DNA of 64,000 nt, taken from G965195345 sp965277625 (lineage in GTDB: Bacteria > Pseudomonadota > Gammaproteobacteria > CAKMZV01). Under the pieces are notes generated by a model that did no database searches, was not told the origin of the DNA, and saw only the letters and a program-made list of their open reading frames with translations. The DNA lies in NCBI GenBank assembly GCA_965277625.1, contig OZ255827.1:868001-932000 (forward strand), in the 5' to 3' direction. This document shows positions 18,167 through 27,800 of this stretch, piece after piece (within the stretch, counting starts at the first letter, position 1; every line of letters starts with the position of its first letter). The position numbers and the translations under genes are program-made.

Positions 18167-19393
18167 ATGGACATTAAAGTACCTGTTTTCCCAGAATCGG
18201 TCAGCGAAGGGACGCTCATTGTTTGGCATAAAAAGCCTGGTGATGCCATTGCCCTCGATGAAGTGCTGGCAGAGGTAGAAACCGATAAAGTCGTTTTTGA
18301 AGTCGTCTCGCCCTGTAATGGCAAGATGGTATCGCACGCCATTGAAGAGGGGGCAGAAGTCACTTCTGCGCAAAAAATTGCCGTGGTTGAAGAAGGCGCT
18401 GCACCGAGTGCGGCGACAGAGCCAGCGGCTGAACCAGCAAAGGCTGAGGCAACAATAGCTGAACCAACGGCGTCTGAGCCATCAGATACGGCGCAAACCG
18501 GTCCTGCCGTGCGTAAATTGATGGCAGAAAACAATATGTCCACCAGCGACGTTGCTGGAACGGGTAAAAATCAACGCGTGATGAAAGAAGACGTGCAATC
18601 ATCGCTCAGCCAATCAACGGCGAAAACAGAAGCGCCTGCAGCGGCAGAGCCTGCGCCAGTGGCCGAAGCTGTTACGGCAACCAATTTAGATAAACGCACT
18701 CAAACCCGCACCCCCATGACGCGCATTCGAGCCAGAATTGCAGAACGATTGCTTCATGCCAAGCAAAGCACGGCAATGCTCACCACCTTTAATGAGGTCA
18801 ATATGCAGGCGGTGATGGATTTACGTCAGCAATATAAAGAAGCGTTTGAGAAAAAACACCAGGTCAAACTGGGTTTTATGTCATTTTTTGTCAAGGCAAC
18901 CACCGAAGCCTTGTTGCGTTTTCCAGATGTGAATGCCGCCATTGAGGGCAAAGAAATGATCCACCATAGTTACTGTGACATTGGTATTGCAGTTTCCACA
19001 GATCGTGGTTTGGTGGTGCCTGTGTTGCGCAATGCTGAATCCATGAGCATTGTGGCGATTGAAAAACAAATATTGGCCTACGGTCAAAAAGGGCGAGATG
19101 GCACGCTGACCTTAGATGATCTGACTGGCGGTACGTTCTCAATTACCAATGGTGGGGTGTTTGGGTCTATGTTGTCAACACCGATTCTTAATCCACCACA
19201 AAGTGCTATTTTGGGCATGCACAATATTCAAAAACGCGCCGTTGTTGAAGGTGATTCGGTGGTTGTGCGTCCCATGATGTATTTGGCACTCTCTTACGAC
19301 CATCGAGTGATCGATGGCAAAGCAGCGGTGAGTTTCTTAAGAACGATTAAAGAGCTCCTCGAAGATCCCATGCGTATTATTATTGAGGTTTAG
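18167..19393 (+). CDS. sucB: Dihydrolipoamide succinyltransferase (2-oxoglutarate dehydrogenase E2)
   Basis: Core of the 2-oxoglutarate dehydrogenase complex, 408 residues. Order: lipoyl domain with Lys41 in VETDKVVFEV, an Ala/Glu/Pro-rich linker (about 80-110), the E3/E1-binding domain (PAVRKLMAENN, GKNQRVMKEDV), a second flexible linker, then the catalytic domain ending with SYDHRVIDG, which holds the active-site His and Asp. A strong Shine-Dalgarno AAGGAG precedes the ATG. It lies 58 bases after sucA and 2 bases before lpdA. Confidence 0.97.
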   Translation: MDIKVPVFPESVSEGTLIVWHKKPGDAIALDEVLAEVETDKVVFEVVSPCNGKMVSHAIEEGAEVTSAQKIAVVEEGAAPSAATEPAAEPAKAEATIAEPTASEPSDTAQTGPAVRKLMAENNMSTSDVAGTGKNQRVMKEDVQSSLSQSTAKTEAPAAAEPAPVAEAVTATNLDKRTQTRTPMTRIRARIAERLLHAKQSTAMLTTFNEVNMQAVMDLRQQYKEAFEKKHQVKLGFMSFFVKATTEALLRFPDVNAAIEGKEMIHHSYCDIGIAVSTDRGLVVPVLRNAESMSIVAIEKQILAYGQKGRDGTLTLDDLTGGTFSITNGGVFGSMLSTPILNPPQSAILGMHNIQKRAVVEGDSVVVRPMMYLALSYDHRVIDGKAAVSFLRTIKELLEDPMRIIIEV

Positions 19394-19395
19394 AA

Positions 19396-20823
19396 ATGGA
19401 AAATTATCAAGTCATTGTTATTGGTGGCGGTACAGCCGGTTACGTCGCAGCCATACGTGCTGCTCAATTGGGTTTCAACACGGTTTGTATAGACAAATGG
19501 ATCAACAAACAAGGCAAGCCTGCATTGGGTGGCACTTGTTTGAATGTGGGGTGTATTCCTTCAAAGGCTTTGTTAGATTCAACCCATCACTACGAAGATG
19601 TGGTTAAGCATGCGTCAGTACATGGTATTGACATTGGCAAAGCCAGTTTTAAGCCAACGGTGATGATCGAACGAAAAGACACCATTGTGAGTCAATTGAC
19701 CATGGGGATCAGTCAGCTATTCAAAGCCAATAAAGTGACTTGGTTGGCTGGGACAGCGCAGTTACAAGCGGATAAGAGCGTTATTTTCACCGATCATGAC
19801 AAACAACAAAAAGTGCTAACAGCCGATGCGGTCATTCTCGCTTCAGGGTCGGTCGCCAGTCCATTCAAAGGGGTGGATTTTGATGGCGAATACATCATCA
19901 ATTCTGAGCAAGCCTTGAACTGGGACAAAGCGCCAAAGCGTTTGGCAGTCATCGGCGCAGGGGCGATTGGATTGGAAATGGGGTCAGTTTGGCGACGTAT
20001 TGGCAGTGAAACCGCTATCTATAAAGCGCGCAAAGGCTTGTTGCCCGAAGCAGACCCAGACATCACCAAAGCGGCCACTCGTGAATTGAAAAAGCAAGGC
20101 ATGATCATTCATGATGGCTTGAGCATTGACAAGGTAGAAGTTAAGAAAAAAGGGGTGGACATCCATTACACACCCAATGGCGGCAAAGCACAGGTTGATC
20201 GATATGATCGGGTTTTAGTGGCTGTTGGTCGCAGTCCATTTACCACAGGGTTGCTCGCGGAGAATACAGGCATAGTTATTAACGATCGCGGTTTTATCGA
20301 AGTCAACGATGATTGTGAGACTGCGATGAAAGGCGTTTATGCCATAGGAGATGTGGTTAGAGGACCCATGTTGGCTCATAAAGGCTCGGAAGAGGGCATT
20401 GCTGTCGCCGAGCGGATTGCCGGTCAACAACCGCACATTGACTACAATTGCATACCAATGGTCATCTACACCCATCCCGAAATTGCTTGGGTGGGAGAAA
20501 CCCAAGTCCAAGCCGAAGCGCGCGGCGTTGAGGTGAAAACAGGTAAATTTTCATTCATGGCCAATGGTCGAGCAAAGGCTGCTAACAACACCGCAGGTTT
20601 GATTAAAGTCGTTGCTGATAAAAAGACCGATCGTGTGCTTGGAGTGCACATTTTTGGCTCAACCGCTTCAGAGTTGATTGGTCAGGCGGTTATAGCCATG
20701 GAATGTCAATGTACGGTTGAAGATTTACAACGGACAGTATTTGCCCATCCAAGTTTGTCTGAGGCGCTTCATGAGGCGGTTTTGGATGTCGATAAACGGA
20801 TGATTCATGCGGTCAGTCGCTAA
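19396..20823 (+). CDS. lpdA: Dihydrolipoyl dehydrogenase (E3)
   Basis: FAD enzyme of 475 residues that reoxidises the lipoyl groups of SucB and reduces NAD+. The redox-active disulfide lies in GGTCLNVGCIPSKALL. The N-terminal FAD motif is VIGGGTAGYVAAIRAAQ, the NAD motif is VIGAGAIGLEMGSVW, and the C-terminal HPSLSEALHEAVL holds the catalytic His and Glu. It is embedded in the suc operon, directly after sucB, so it is the complex-dedicated E3. The start is the ATG 2 bases after the sucB stop. Confidence 0.97.
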   Translation: MENYQVIVIGGGTAGYVAAIRAAQLGFNTVCIDKWINKQGKPALGGTCLNVGCIPSKALLDSTHHYEDVVKHASVHGIDIGKASFKPTVMIERKDTIVSQLTMGISQLFKANKVTWLAGTAQLQADKSVIFTDHDKQQKVLTADAVILASGSVASPFKGVDFDGEYIINSEQALNWDKAPKRLAVIGAGAIGLEMGSVWRRIGSETAIYKARKGLLPEADPDITKAATRELKKQGMIIHDGLSIDKVEVKKKGVDIHYTPNGGKAQVDRYDRVLVAVGRSPFTTGLLAENTGIVINDRGFIEVNDDCETAMKGVYAIGDVVRGPMLAHKGSEEGIAVAERIAGQQPHIDYNCIPMVIYTHPEIAWVGETQVQAEARGVEVKTGKFSFMANGRAKAANNTAGLIKVVADKKTDRVLGVHIFGSTASELIGQAVIAMECQCTVEDLQRTVFAHPSLSEALHEAVLDVDKRMIHAVSR

Positions 20824-20863
20824 CAGTTGACAGATCAGCAAACGCTAAAATAAGGGAAAACAT

Positions 20864-22033
20864 ATGAACTTACACGAATATCAGGCCAAAGCATTATTTT
20901 CTGCTTTCGGCATGCCTGTTCCACGCAATATGGTGGCACGAACCGCGCAAGAAGCAATAACTTGCGCCGAAACATTGGGTGGGTCGAAGTGGGTGGTCAA
21001 AGCGCAAGTGCATGCCGGTGGACGTGGCAAAGCAGGTGGGGTCAAATTGTTCGATTCCATAGATGAAGTGGGTGCATTTGCCGATCAATTATTGGGCACA
21101 AATTTGGTGACTTTTCAGACCAATGCGCAAGGACAGCCAATCAATCAAGTTTTAGTTGAAGAAGTGCGTGACATCGATCGAGAATTGTATTTGGGTTGCA
21201 TCATTGATAGAGCGAGCCAAAGGGTGGTGATTATGGCATCAACCGAAGGGGGTATGGACATTGAAAAAGTCGCCCATGAAACGCCAGAAAAAATCCACAC
21301 CATGCCAATTGACCCATTAACGGGATTGATGCCTTGGCAATCGAGGCAATTGGCTTTTGCCTTAGGACTGACGGGGCAACCCTTTAAAACCTTTGGTGTC
21401 CTGTTGGATGGATTGTACAAACTCTTTGTTCAAAAAGATTTGGCCTTGGTTGAAATCAACCCGCTGGTCACGACAAAAGATGATCATTTGATTTGTTTAG
21501 ATGGCAAAATCAATGTGGATTCAAATGCGCTGTATCGCCATCCAGATTTACAGGCATTAAACGATACCAGTCAAGAAGATGAACGCGAATTGCAAGCGGC
21601 CGAGTGGAATCTCAACTATGTGGCCTTAGACGGTAGCATCGGTTGTATGGTCAATGGGGCTGGCTTAGCCATGGCAACCATGGACATCATCAAATTATTT
21701 GGGGCAGAGCCCGCCAATTTCTTGGATGTGGGCGGAACAGCCACCGCCGAGCGCGTCACAGAAGCCTTTAAAATCATCACATCGGATGAAAAAGTCAAAG
21801 GCATATTGGTCAATATCTTTGGCGGTATTGTGCGCTGCGATTTGATTGCCCAGGGCATTATTGATGCGGTGAAAATCGTTCAGTTAGAAGTGCCCATTGT
21901 GGTGAGATTAGAAGGGAATATGGCTGAAAAAGGCATGCAAATGTTAGATCAAAGTGGGTTGAAGTTGACTTCAGCCTCGAGTTTAAAAGAAGCGGCAGAA
22001 ATGATTGTTAAACAAGCAGGAGTTAAATCATGA
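20864..22033 (+). CDS. sucC: Succinyl-CoA synthetase beta subunit
   Basis: The 389-residue ATP-grasp subunit forms the nucleotide and succinate side of succinyl-CoA synthetase, which makes ATP or GTP from succinyl-CoA. MNLHEYQAKALF is the standard N-terminus, KAQVHAGGRGKAGGVK belongs to the ATP-grasp region, and NIFGGIVRCDLIAQGI is the conserved C-terminal block. Length equals that of the E. coli protein. It lies 40 bases after lpdA and overlaps sucD by 4 bases. Confidence 0.97.
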   Translation: MNLHEYQAKALFSAFGMPVPRNMVARTAQEAITCAETLGGSKWVVKAQVHAGGRGKAGGVKLFDSIDEVGAFADQLLGTNLVTFQTNAQGQPINQVLVEEVRDIDRELYLGCIIDRASQRVVIMASTEGGMDIEKVAHETPEKIHTMPIDPLTGLMPWQSRQLAFALGLTGQPFKTFGVLLDGLYKLFVQKDLALVEINPLVTTKDDHLICLDGKINVDSNALYRHPDLQALNDTSQEDERELQAAEWNLNYVALDGSIGCMVNGAGLAMATMDIIKLFGAEPANFLDVGGTATAERVTEAFKIITSDEKVKGILVNIFGGIVRCDLIAQGIIDAVKIVQLEVPIVVRLEGNMAEKGMQMLDQSGLKLTSASSLKEAAEMIVKQAGVKS

Positions 22034-22905
22034 GCGTACTGGTTAATAAAAACACGAAGGTCATCTGTCAAGGTTTTACGGGTAAACAAGGCACATTTCA
22101 CAGCGAGCAAGCGATTGCTTATGGCACCAATATGGTTGGTGGCGTAACACCAGGAAAGGGTGGTGAAACCCACTTGGGCTTGCCCGTATTTAATACTGTT
22201 CAAGAAGCGGTTGACGCGACCCAAGCCGATGCCAGTGTGATTTACGTGCCAGCGGCCTTCTGTAAAGACTCAATTGCCGAAGCGGTACATGCAGGCGTGC
22301 AATTGATCGTTTGTATAACCGAAGGAATTCCCACCTTAGACATGCTTCAAGCCAAGGTTTTGGCTGATGCGGCAGGGGTTCGATTGATCGGTCCAAACTG
22401 CCCTGGCATCATCACACCCGATGAATGTAAGATTGGCATCATGCCTGGCGCTATACATCAAGCTGGTGTGGTTGGTGTGGTGTCTCGTTCTGGGACTTTA
22501 ACCTACGAAGCCGTTAAGCAAACGAGTGATTTAGGTTTTGGCCAAAGCACTTGTATTGGTATAGGTGGTGATCCCATTCCTGGCACTAATTTTATTGACT
22601 GTCTGAGCTTATTCCAAGACGATCCCAAAACCGAAGCCATTGTCATGGTGGGTGAAATCGGCGGCAGCGCAGAAGAAGAAGCGGCTGAATTCATTCAACA
22701 AAACGTGACCAAACCCGTCGTCGCCTATATTGCGGGCGCAACCGCACCAAAGGGCAAGCGAATGGGTCACGCTGGCGCCATCATTGCGGGTGGTAAGGGA
22801 ACAGCGGCTGAAAAATTTGCGGCACTTAAAAAGGCGGGTTGCTTTATTGCTGAAACGCCTTCAGAAATCGGCACCCAAGTCGGTCTGGCCATGTCGCAAA
22901 AATAA
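22030..22905 (+). CDS. sucD: Succinyl-CoA synthetase alpha subunit
   Basis: CoA-binding and phosphohistidine subunit, 291 residues. It shows QGFTGKQGTFHSEQAI near the N-terminus, GPNCPGIITPDE, SRSGTLTYEA, and GHAGAIIAGGKGTAAEK with the His that is phosphorylated. It starts in an ATGA overlap with sucC. It is the last gene of the suc operon; a weak hairpin follows about 20 bases later. Confidence 0.97.
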   Translation: MSVLVNKNTKVICQGFTGKQGTFHSEQAIAYGTNMVGGVTPGKGGETHLGLPVFNTVQEAVDATQADASVIYVPAAFCKDSIAEAVHAGVQLIVCITEGIPTLDMLQAKVLADAAGVRLIGPNCPGIITPDECKIGIMPGAIHQAGVVGVVSRSGTLTYEAVKQTSDLGFGQSTCIGIGGDPIPGTNFIDCLSLFQDDPKTEAIVMVGEIGGSAEEEAAEFIQQNVTKPVVAYIAGATAPKGKRMGHAGAIIAGGKGTAAEKFAALKKAGCFIAETPSEIGTQVGLAMSQK

Positions 22906-22923
22906 CAGCTTTGTCATTCTGAC

Positions 22924-22952
22924 ACACCACTTTCAGCTTGTTAGTGTGGTGT
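22924..22952 (+). terminator. Weak hairpin after sucD (possible operon end)
   Basis: ACACCAC at 22924-22930 pairs with GTGGTGT at 22946-22952 across a 15-base loop. There is no proper T tract (it is followed by CAAATTTC), so intrinsic termination is uncertain. Confidence 0.3.
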
Positions 22953-23153
22953 CAAATTTCAACCGTTGCTGATCGGGGTGCCTGATCAGTTTATGCTGCA
23001 AACAACACCGATGGTTCATCATTCATCCTAAACGCGATAAATTTATCACGCTCAATGTTGAGTATGATTGTTTTTTAGATTTAAATTGAAAATCATTGAA
23101 GCACAGGACGATCTGTGATTGATCGTCTGCTTGTCTTAAAGGGCGTGCGAATG

Positions 23154-24080
23154 TTATTGATCGCGTTCTTTTTGTTCTAAGGCTTTGGCCAAAGAATCAA
23201 CCGCTAATGCGTAGAGATTACTACGATTATAGGTTTTGATGGTTCTGAAATTTTCCAAAGGCAACCACCATTCTTTGCCGTCGTTTAATTCGTAAGCAAT
23301 GGCGTTGGGCGTTTGAGCTGTGGCCCTTTTGGCAATGCCTTTATTCGGTACCCAATCGTGATCTTTCAAGTAATTTGCAATGCTGTAAATGGCATCTTTA
23401 TTAGAGGTTCTTAAGTCGATCCATTGGTCACCATCACCATCAACGGCCCAACGACGAATACTGGTTGGTATAAACTGGCCGATGCCCATTGCGCCAGCAT
23501 AAGAGCCTGTTTCATCCAAGCGCAATTTTTGCTGGTGCACCAGCAGTAAAAAGTCAGCCAATTGTGCGTTGAAAAACTTATATCGCCTTGATTCAGGATG
23601 GGCCGAAAGCGTGACCAAGGCATCCAATACTGGAATCGAGCCCAGAATCCTTCCGTAGTAGGTCTCCACGCCCATAATGCTCAAAATAACCCAACGTGAT
23701 ACCTTATATTTTTGTTCGGCTTCAACCAGCCATGCTTTATGCTTTTTATAAAATTTGTGTCCAACTGTCACCCGTTTAGTGGTCATAAAAATTTCGCGAT
23801 ACTGCTCCCAATTCAGCCGTTTTTCTGTGGACCTATTGATTAATCGAATGGCTTTGGAGTTGAAATTGGACTGATAAACAGTGTCTCTGACCCATTTTTT
23901 CGGTAAGCTGGGGTAGTGGGTCATGACGCGTTTGATGGCTTGATCAATGCGTTTTTCAGAAATGGTTTGGGTGACATCGCCCGCATAAACCATCGTTGCA
24001 AAGCTGGTCAACAAACTCAAAACCATCGCTTTCATTAGAGCTTTTGGGCAAGACAGGGTCGTCGTTTTAAAGATTTTCAA
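23154..24080 (-). CDS. mltB: Lytic murein transglycosylase B (MltB family)
   Basis: Periplasmic enzyme of 308 residues that cleaves peptidoglycan glycan strands to 1,6-anhydro products. The catalytic Glu lies in SIMGVETYYGRILG. GAMGIGQFIPTSIRRWAVDGDGD is the conserved MltB core, with DGDGD resembling the calcium-binding loop. A signal peptide is apparent (cleavage near MVYAG-DV), but no lipobox cysteine, so the protein is probably soluble. The start is TTG at 24080, supported by AAAGGA seven bases upstream; the next ATG (24035) would leave a short signal sequence without a good ribosome site. Confidence 0.9.
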   Translation of the reverse strand: MKIFKTTTLSCPKALMKAMVLSLLTSFATMVYAGDVTQTISEKRIDQAIKRVMTHYPSLPKKWVRDTVYQSNFNSKAIRLINRSTEKRLNWEQYREIFMTTKRVTVGHKFYKKHKAWLVEAEQKYKVSRWVILSIMGVETYYGRILGSIPVLDALVTLSAHPESRRYKFFNAQLADFLLLVHQQKLRLDETGSYAGAMGIGQFIPTSIRRWAVDGDGDQWIDLRTSNKDAIYSIANYLKDHDWVPNKGIAKRATAQTPNAIAYELNDGKEWWLPLENFRTIKTYNRSNLYALAVDSLAKALEQKERDQ

Positions 24081-24110
24081 GTTATTATCCTTTGATTTGT
24101 GTGTGGCGTA

Positions 24111-24539
24111 TTAGTGTAGGCTGGCGAGCTCAAGTCTTATTTGATCTCGCAATAGATCAATGGCGGCAATGATTTGGAAGACGGCTTCTTCATTTTCACC
24201 ATATTCATTGGCATGCATCTGCCAGACTTTTTCAAAATCCATATATTTTTGGTTTATCATTGGGGTGGTAATGCTACTTAATTCTTTGATTAAAGCAATC
24301 TTGACCCAACCTCTTCGAGGGCTACCTAACACTTCATTTTTATCGTAGTACAGTGAATAGATGATCAATTGAAGGTCGCCTAACTCTTTGGATAACTCAA
24401 AGCACGCGGTTCTGATATTGCTGTTTCTTTCCGTTTCTTCTAATCGCCAAACATTGTAGGAGAAGCCGACAACCGCAAATATTACACTGAGAATTGCGGT
24501 CAACTGGTAGTATTTTAGATTAAGGTTTTTGTGTTGCAT
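24111..24539 (-). CDS. Hypothetical small membrane protein
   Basis: Protein of 142 residues that I do not recognise. It has a single N-terminal membrane segment (residues about 12-30, LTAILSVIFAVVGFSYNVW), followed by a helical, charged cytoplasmic or periplasmic part without Cys pairs or known motifs. It is transcribed in the same direction as mltB, 30 bases upstream, so the two may share a transcript. The codon pattern and a clear ATG support a real gene. Confidence 0.6.
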   Translation of the reverse strand: MQHKNLNLKYYQLTAILSVIFAVVGFSYNVWRLEETERNSNIRTACFELSKELGDLQLIIYSLYYDKNEVLGSPRRGWVKIALIKELSSITTPMINQKYMDFEKVWQMHANEYGENEEAVFQIIAAIDLLRDQIRLELASLH

Positions 24540-24864
24540 GGATTGAGGTTTAAATTTAAAATATGGTGTGATTTAAAGCAACTTTATATGCATTTTAAAA
24601 TCTGTATTATAAACGTTTTTTTTAATATCCACTTTTAAACATGGTTAGTACTAAAATGGGCGTGGATGAACAATTTTAGCTCATATAAAATTCAACTAAG
24701 AATTGTCATGGATTTAATTAGAATTAACATATAATTAGCTAAAATAAAATATAATTAATTTTAGATCATAAATGGGTAGATAAACATTGGGGTATTGCAT
24801 TAAATATAATCACTTCTTTTCTGTTGTCATTCTCATGAGCAGAATCATAAAATCATGCAAAGCA
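24540..24864. other. AT-rich intergenic region before the giant lipoprotein gene
   Basis: Strongly AT-rich, with several TATAAT-like and AATTA runs. It should hold the promoters of the divergent 24,111-24,539 gene and the giant gene, but no single promoter is convincing. In-frame TTG (24787) and ATG (24835) codons precede the chosen giant-gene start. No RNA gene was seen. Confidence 0.4.
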
Positions 24865-27800
24865 ATGAAGTTGCACACGCTGGGTATTATTACAACGATC
24901 TTAATGCTGTTATCTGCTGGTTGCAGTTGCAGTGGTGGCGGCGGTGGTGGCGGGGATTCTTCTGGACCAGTCCCAATCCTATCGCTAACGAGCAGTACCC
25001 TAACATTCGATGAAGATTTTGCGACCGTTCAGTTAATTGCCACTGCGACAAATGCTTCCGAAATAACAATCAATCCAACTTCGACTGATTTGATTATTGT
25101 GGAGACGACATCCAATACGGTTCATGTATCGAGTGTACTGAATGCCAATGGTCAAACCACCTTAACTATTACGGCCACTAATGGCGGAGGCAGTGTCTCT
25201 ACCGATGTTTTAGTGATCGTAAATGCGATCAATGACGCGCCAACTCTAAGTGTTTCGAACACGGCATTGACCCTTATTGAAGATTTTGCTACAACCGCCT
25301 CTATCACATTATCAACGAACGATGTAGAGGGTAGCACCTTGACCATAAGCGTGGCCCAATCTACCTCAGGCGTGGTGAATGCTGTGGCAACAACAAATGC
25401 GATTGATCTGACAAGCATTGCCAATGCCAATGGGCGAACCACCTTAACCATTACCGTCAATGATGGCGCACTCAGTGCCTCAGCTCAAGTGGGTGTCATC
25501 GTGAATGCGGTTGTTGACACGCCGACCATCTCTATTCAAATTGCCAATTTAAACGAAAATGAAGACTTTTTGGGATTTCGTACGGTTGCCACACTCATTA
25601 ATGTGGACGCTGACACTCTAACTGTGAGTGTGACTCAATCTACCCCAGAGGTGGTTACAGTCACAACCTCAGCTACAAGTGTACGCGTATCAAACATAGC
25701 CCAAGCCAATGGACAATCAACCTTAACCATCTCCGCCAACAATCGCGGAATCCAAGTCTCCACCCAAGTGAACGTAGTCGTAAATGCTGTTAATGATACA
25801 CCGACATTAACCATTGCCACGAGCCTATTGACCTTCTCAGAAGATTTGGTGGTTGCGAGCACAATTGCCGCCTTTACAGATATTGATGGTGATACATTGA
25901 CAATTAGCGTGACACAATCCACCCCAGAGGTGGTTACTGTGACAACCGCAGCTTCAGGTGTTCGTATATCGAACTTAGCCAATGCCAATGGACGTTCTAC
26001 CTTAACCATTCAGGTTAATGATGACACGACCAATGCCTCCACTCAAGTCGTTGTCGTCGTGAGTAGTGTCAATGACACGCCCATTCTAAGCGTCTCAACA
26101 AATGATATAACGCTCATTGAAGATTTTGCAACGACCATCCCAATCACAGTAACAGCAACCGATACAGATGGTGATACGCTGACTATAAGCGTGACTCAAT
26201 CCACCTTAGGTGTGGTCACTGCAGTGGCGACATCAAATGCGGTTAATGTTTCCAGCATACTCAATGTTTATGGCAGAACCACCTTAACAATTACGCTCAG
26301 TGATGGCACCACCAGCACGTCAACCCAAGTGGCCGTGACTGTTACCCCCCTTAATGACCCACCAATATTGGCTGTATCAATTAATCGTTTGATGCTTATT
26401 GAGGATTTTATAAATGTTGTTCCAATCGCGGTTTTAAGGGGTGATATTGACGGCGACACCTTGACTTTGAGTGTGTCGGAATCCAGTACAGGGGTGATCA
26501 ATGCAACAACCACGACAATTGGTGTCGATGTATCAAGAATAGACAATGCCAATGGCCGTACGACCTTAACCATAAACATCTTTGATGGCACAATTAATGT
26601 GTCAACCGAGGTGGTCGTGATTGTGGATGAGGTCAATGACTCGCCAAACTTAAACGTTTCAACAAATGCTTTAGCACTCACTGAAGATTTTGCAACCACC
26701 CAAACCATTGTCATACTGAGCAGTGATATTGACAACGACCCGCTGACTATCAGCGTGACCCAATCTACTTTAGGCGTGGTCACTGCAGTGGCGACATCAA
26801 ATGCGGTTAATGTTTCCAGCATACTCAATGCCAATGGCCGAACCACCTTAACGATTAGCCTCAGTGATGGCACAACCAGCACTTCAACTCAAGTGGCCAT
26901 AACAGTCAATGCCGTTAATGACACGCCAACATTCTCAACTTTTGCCAATCCATTAACCTTAATTGAGGATTTTGCTGATGCGACCACAATCGTCACAGTA
27001 ACCGATGTGGAAAATAGTTCATTGATTTTCAGCGTCATTGAATCGACCACTGGCGTGATTGATGTGACAACATCAACTTCTGCCGTCCGCATATCAAACA
27101 TTGCCCATGCCAATGGTCAGACCACCTTAACCATTACGGTCGTTGATGGCGCAATCAATGTTTCAACGCAAGTCACAGTGACCGTCATTTCCGTTAATGA
27201 TACGCCAACATTTAGCGTTTCAACCACGGTCTTAACCTTTGATGAAGATTTTGAAACAATCGTTCCAATCGATGTACCCAGAAACGATGTAGATGGTGAT
27301 ACCCTAACATTAAGCTTTACTGAATCCACCACTGGTGTCGTTAGTGTAACGACTTCAGTAACAGGATTGCGTGTTTCGAGGATCAACAACGCCAACGGAC
27401 GAACCACACTCACTATTAACATCAATGATGGCGAGATCAATGTCTCAACCCAAGTGACTGTCACTGTCAATGCAATTAACGATACACCCACACTCACCCT
27501 TTCAACCGCTCGCTTGACACTTTCTGAGGATTTTGAAACGACCATTCTAATCACAGTATCAGCAAACGATATTGAGGGTGACACATTGACAATCAGTTTG
27601 CTTGACTTTATCTCGGGGGTGGTCAATACGGTGCGCACAACCACGGGCTTCGAAGTATCGAGCATCACCAATGCCAATGGGGTAACTGTCTTAACAATTT
27701 GGGTCAGTGATGGTATGAGCACTAATTCAATTGCAATACCTGTATCAGTCATGTCGGTTAATGATACGCCGACCCTAACAGTCCCAACCAATACTTTAAC

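Noticed and set aside
24787..24864. Upstream TTG/ATG starts for the giant lipoprotein
   Set aside because: The start at 24865 gives a clean 19-residue lipoprotein signal; earlier codons add an unneeded N-terminal stretch and lack a ribosome site, though 24835 cannot be fully excluded.
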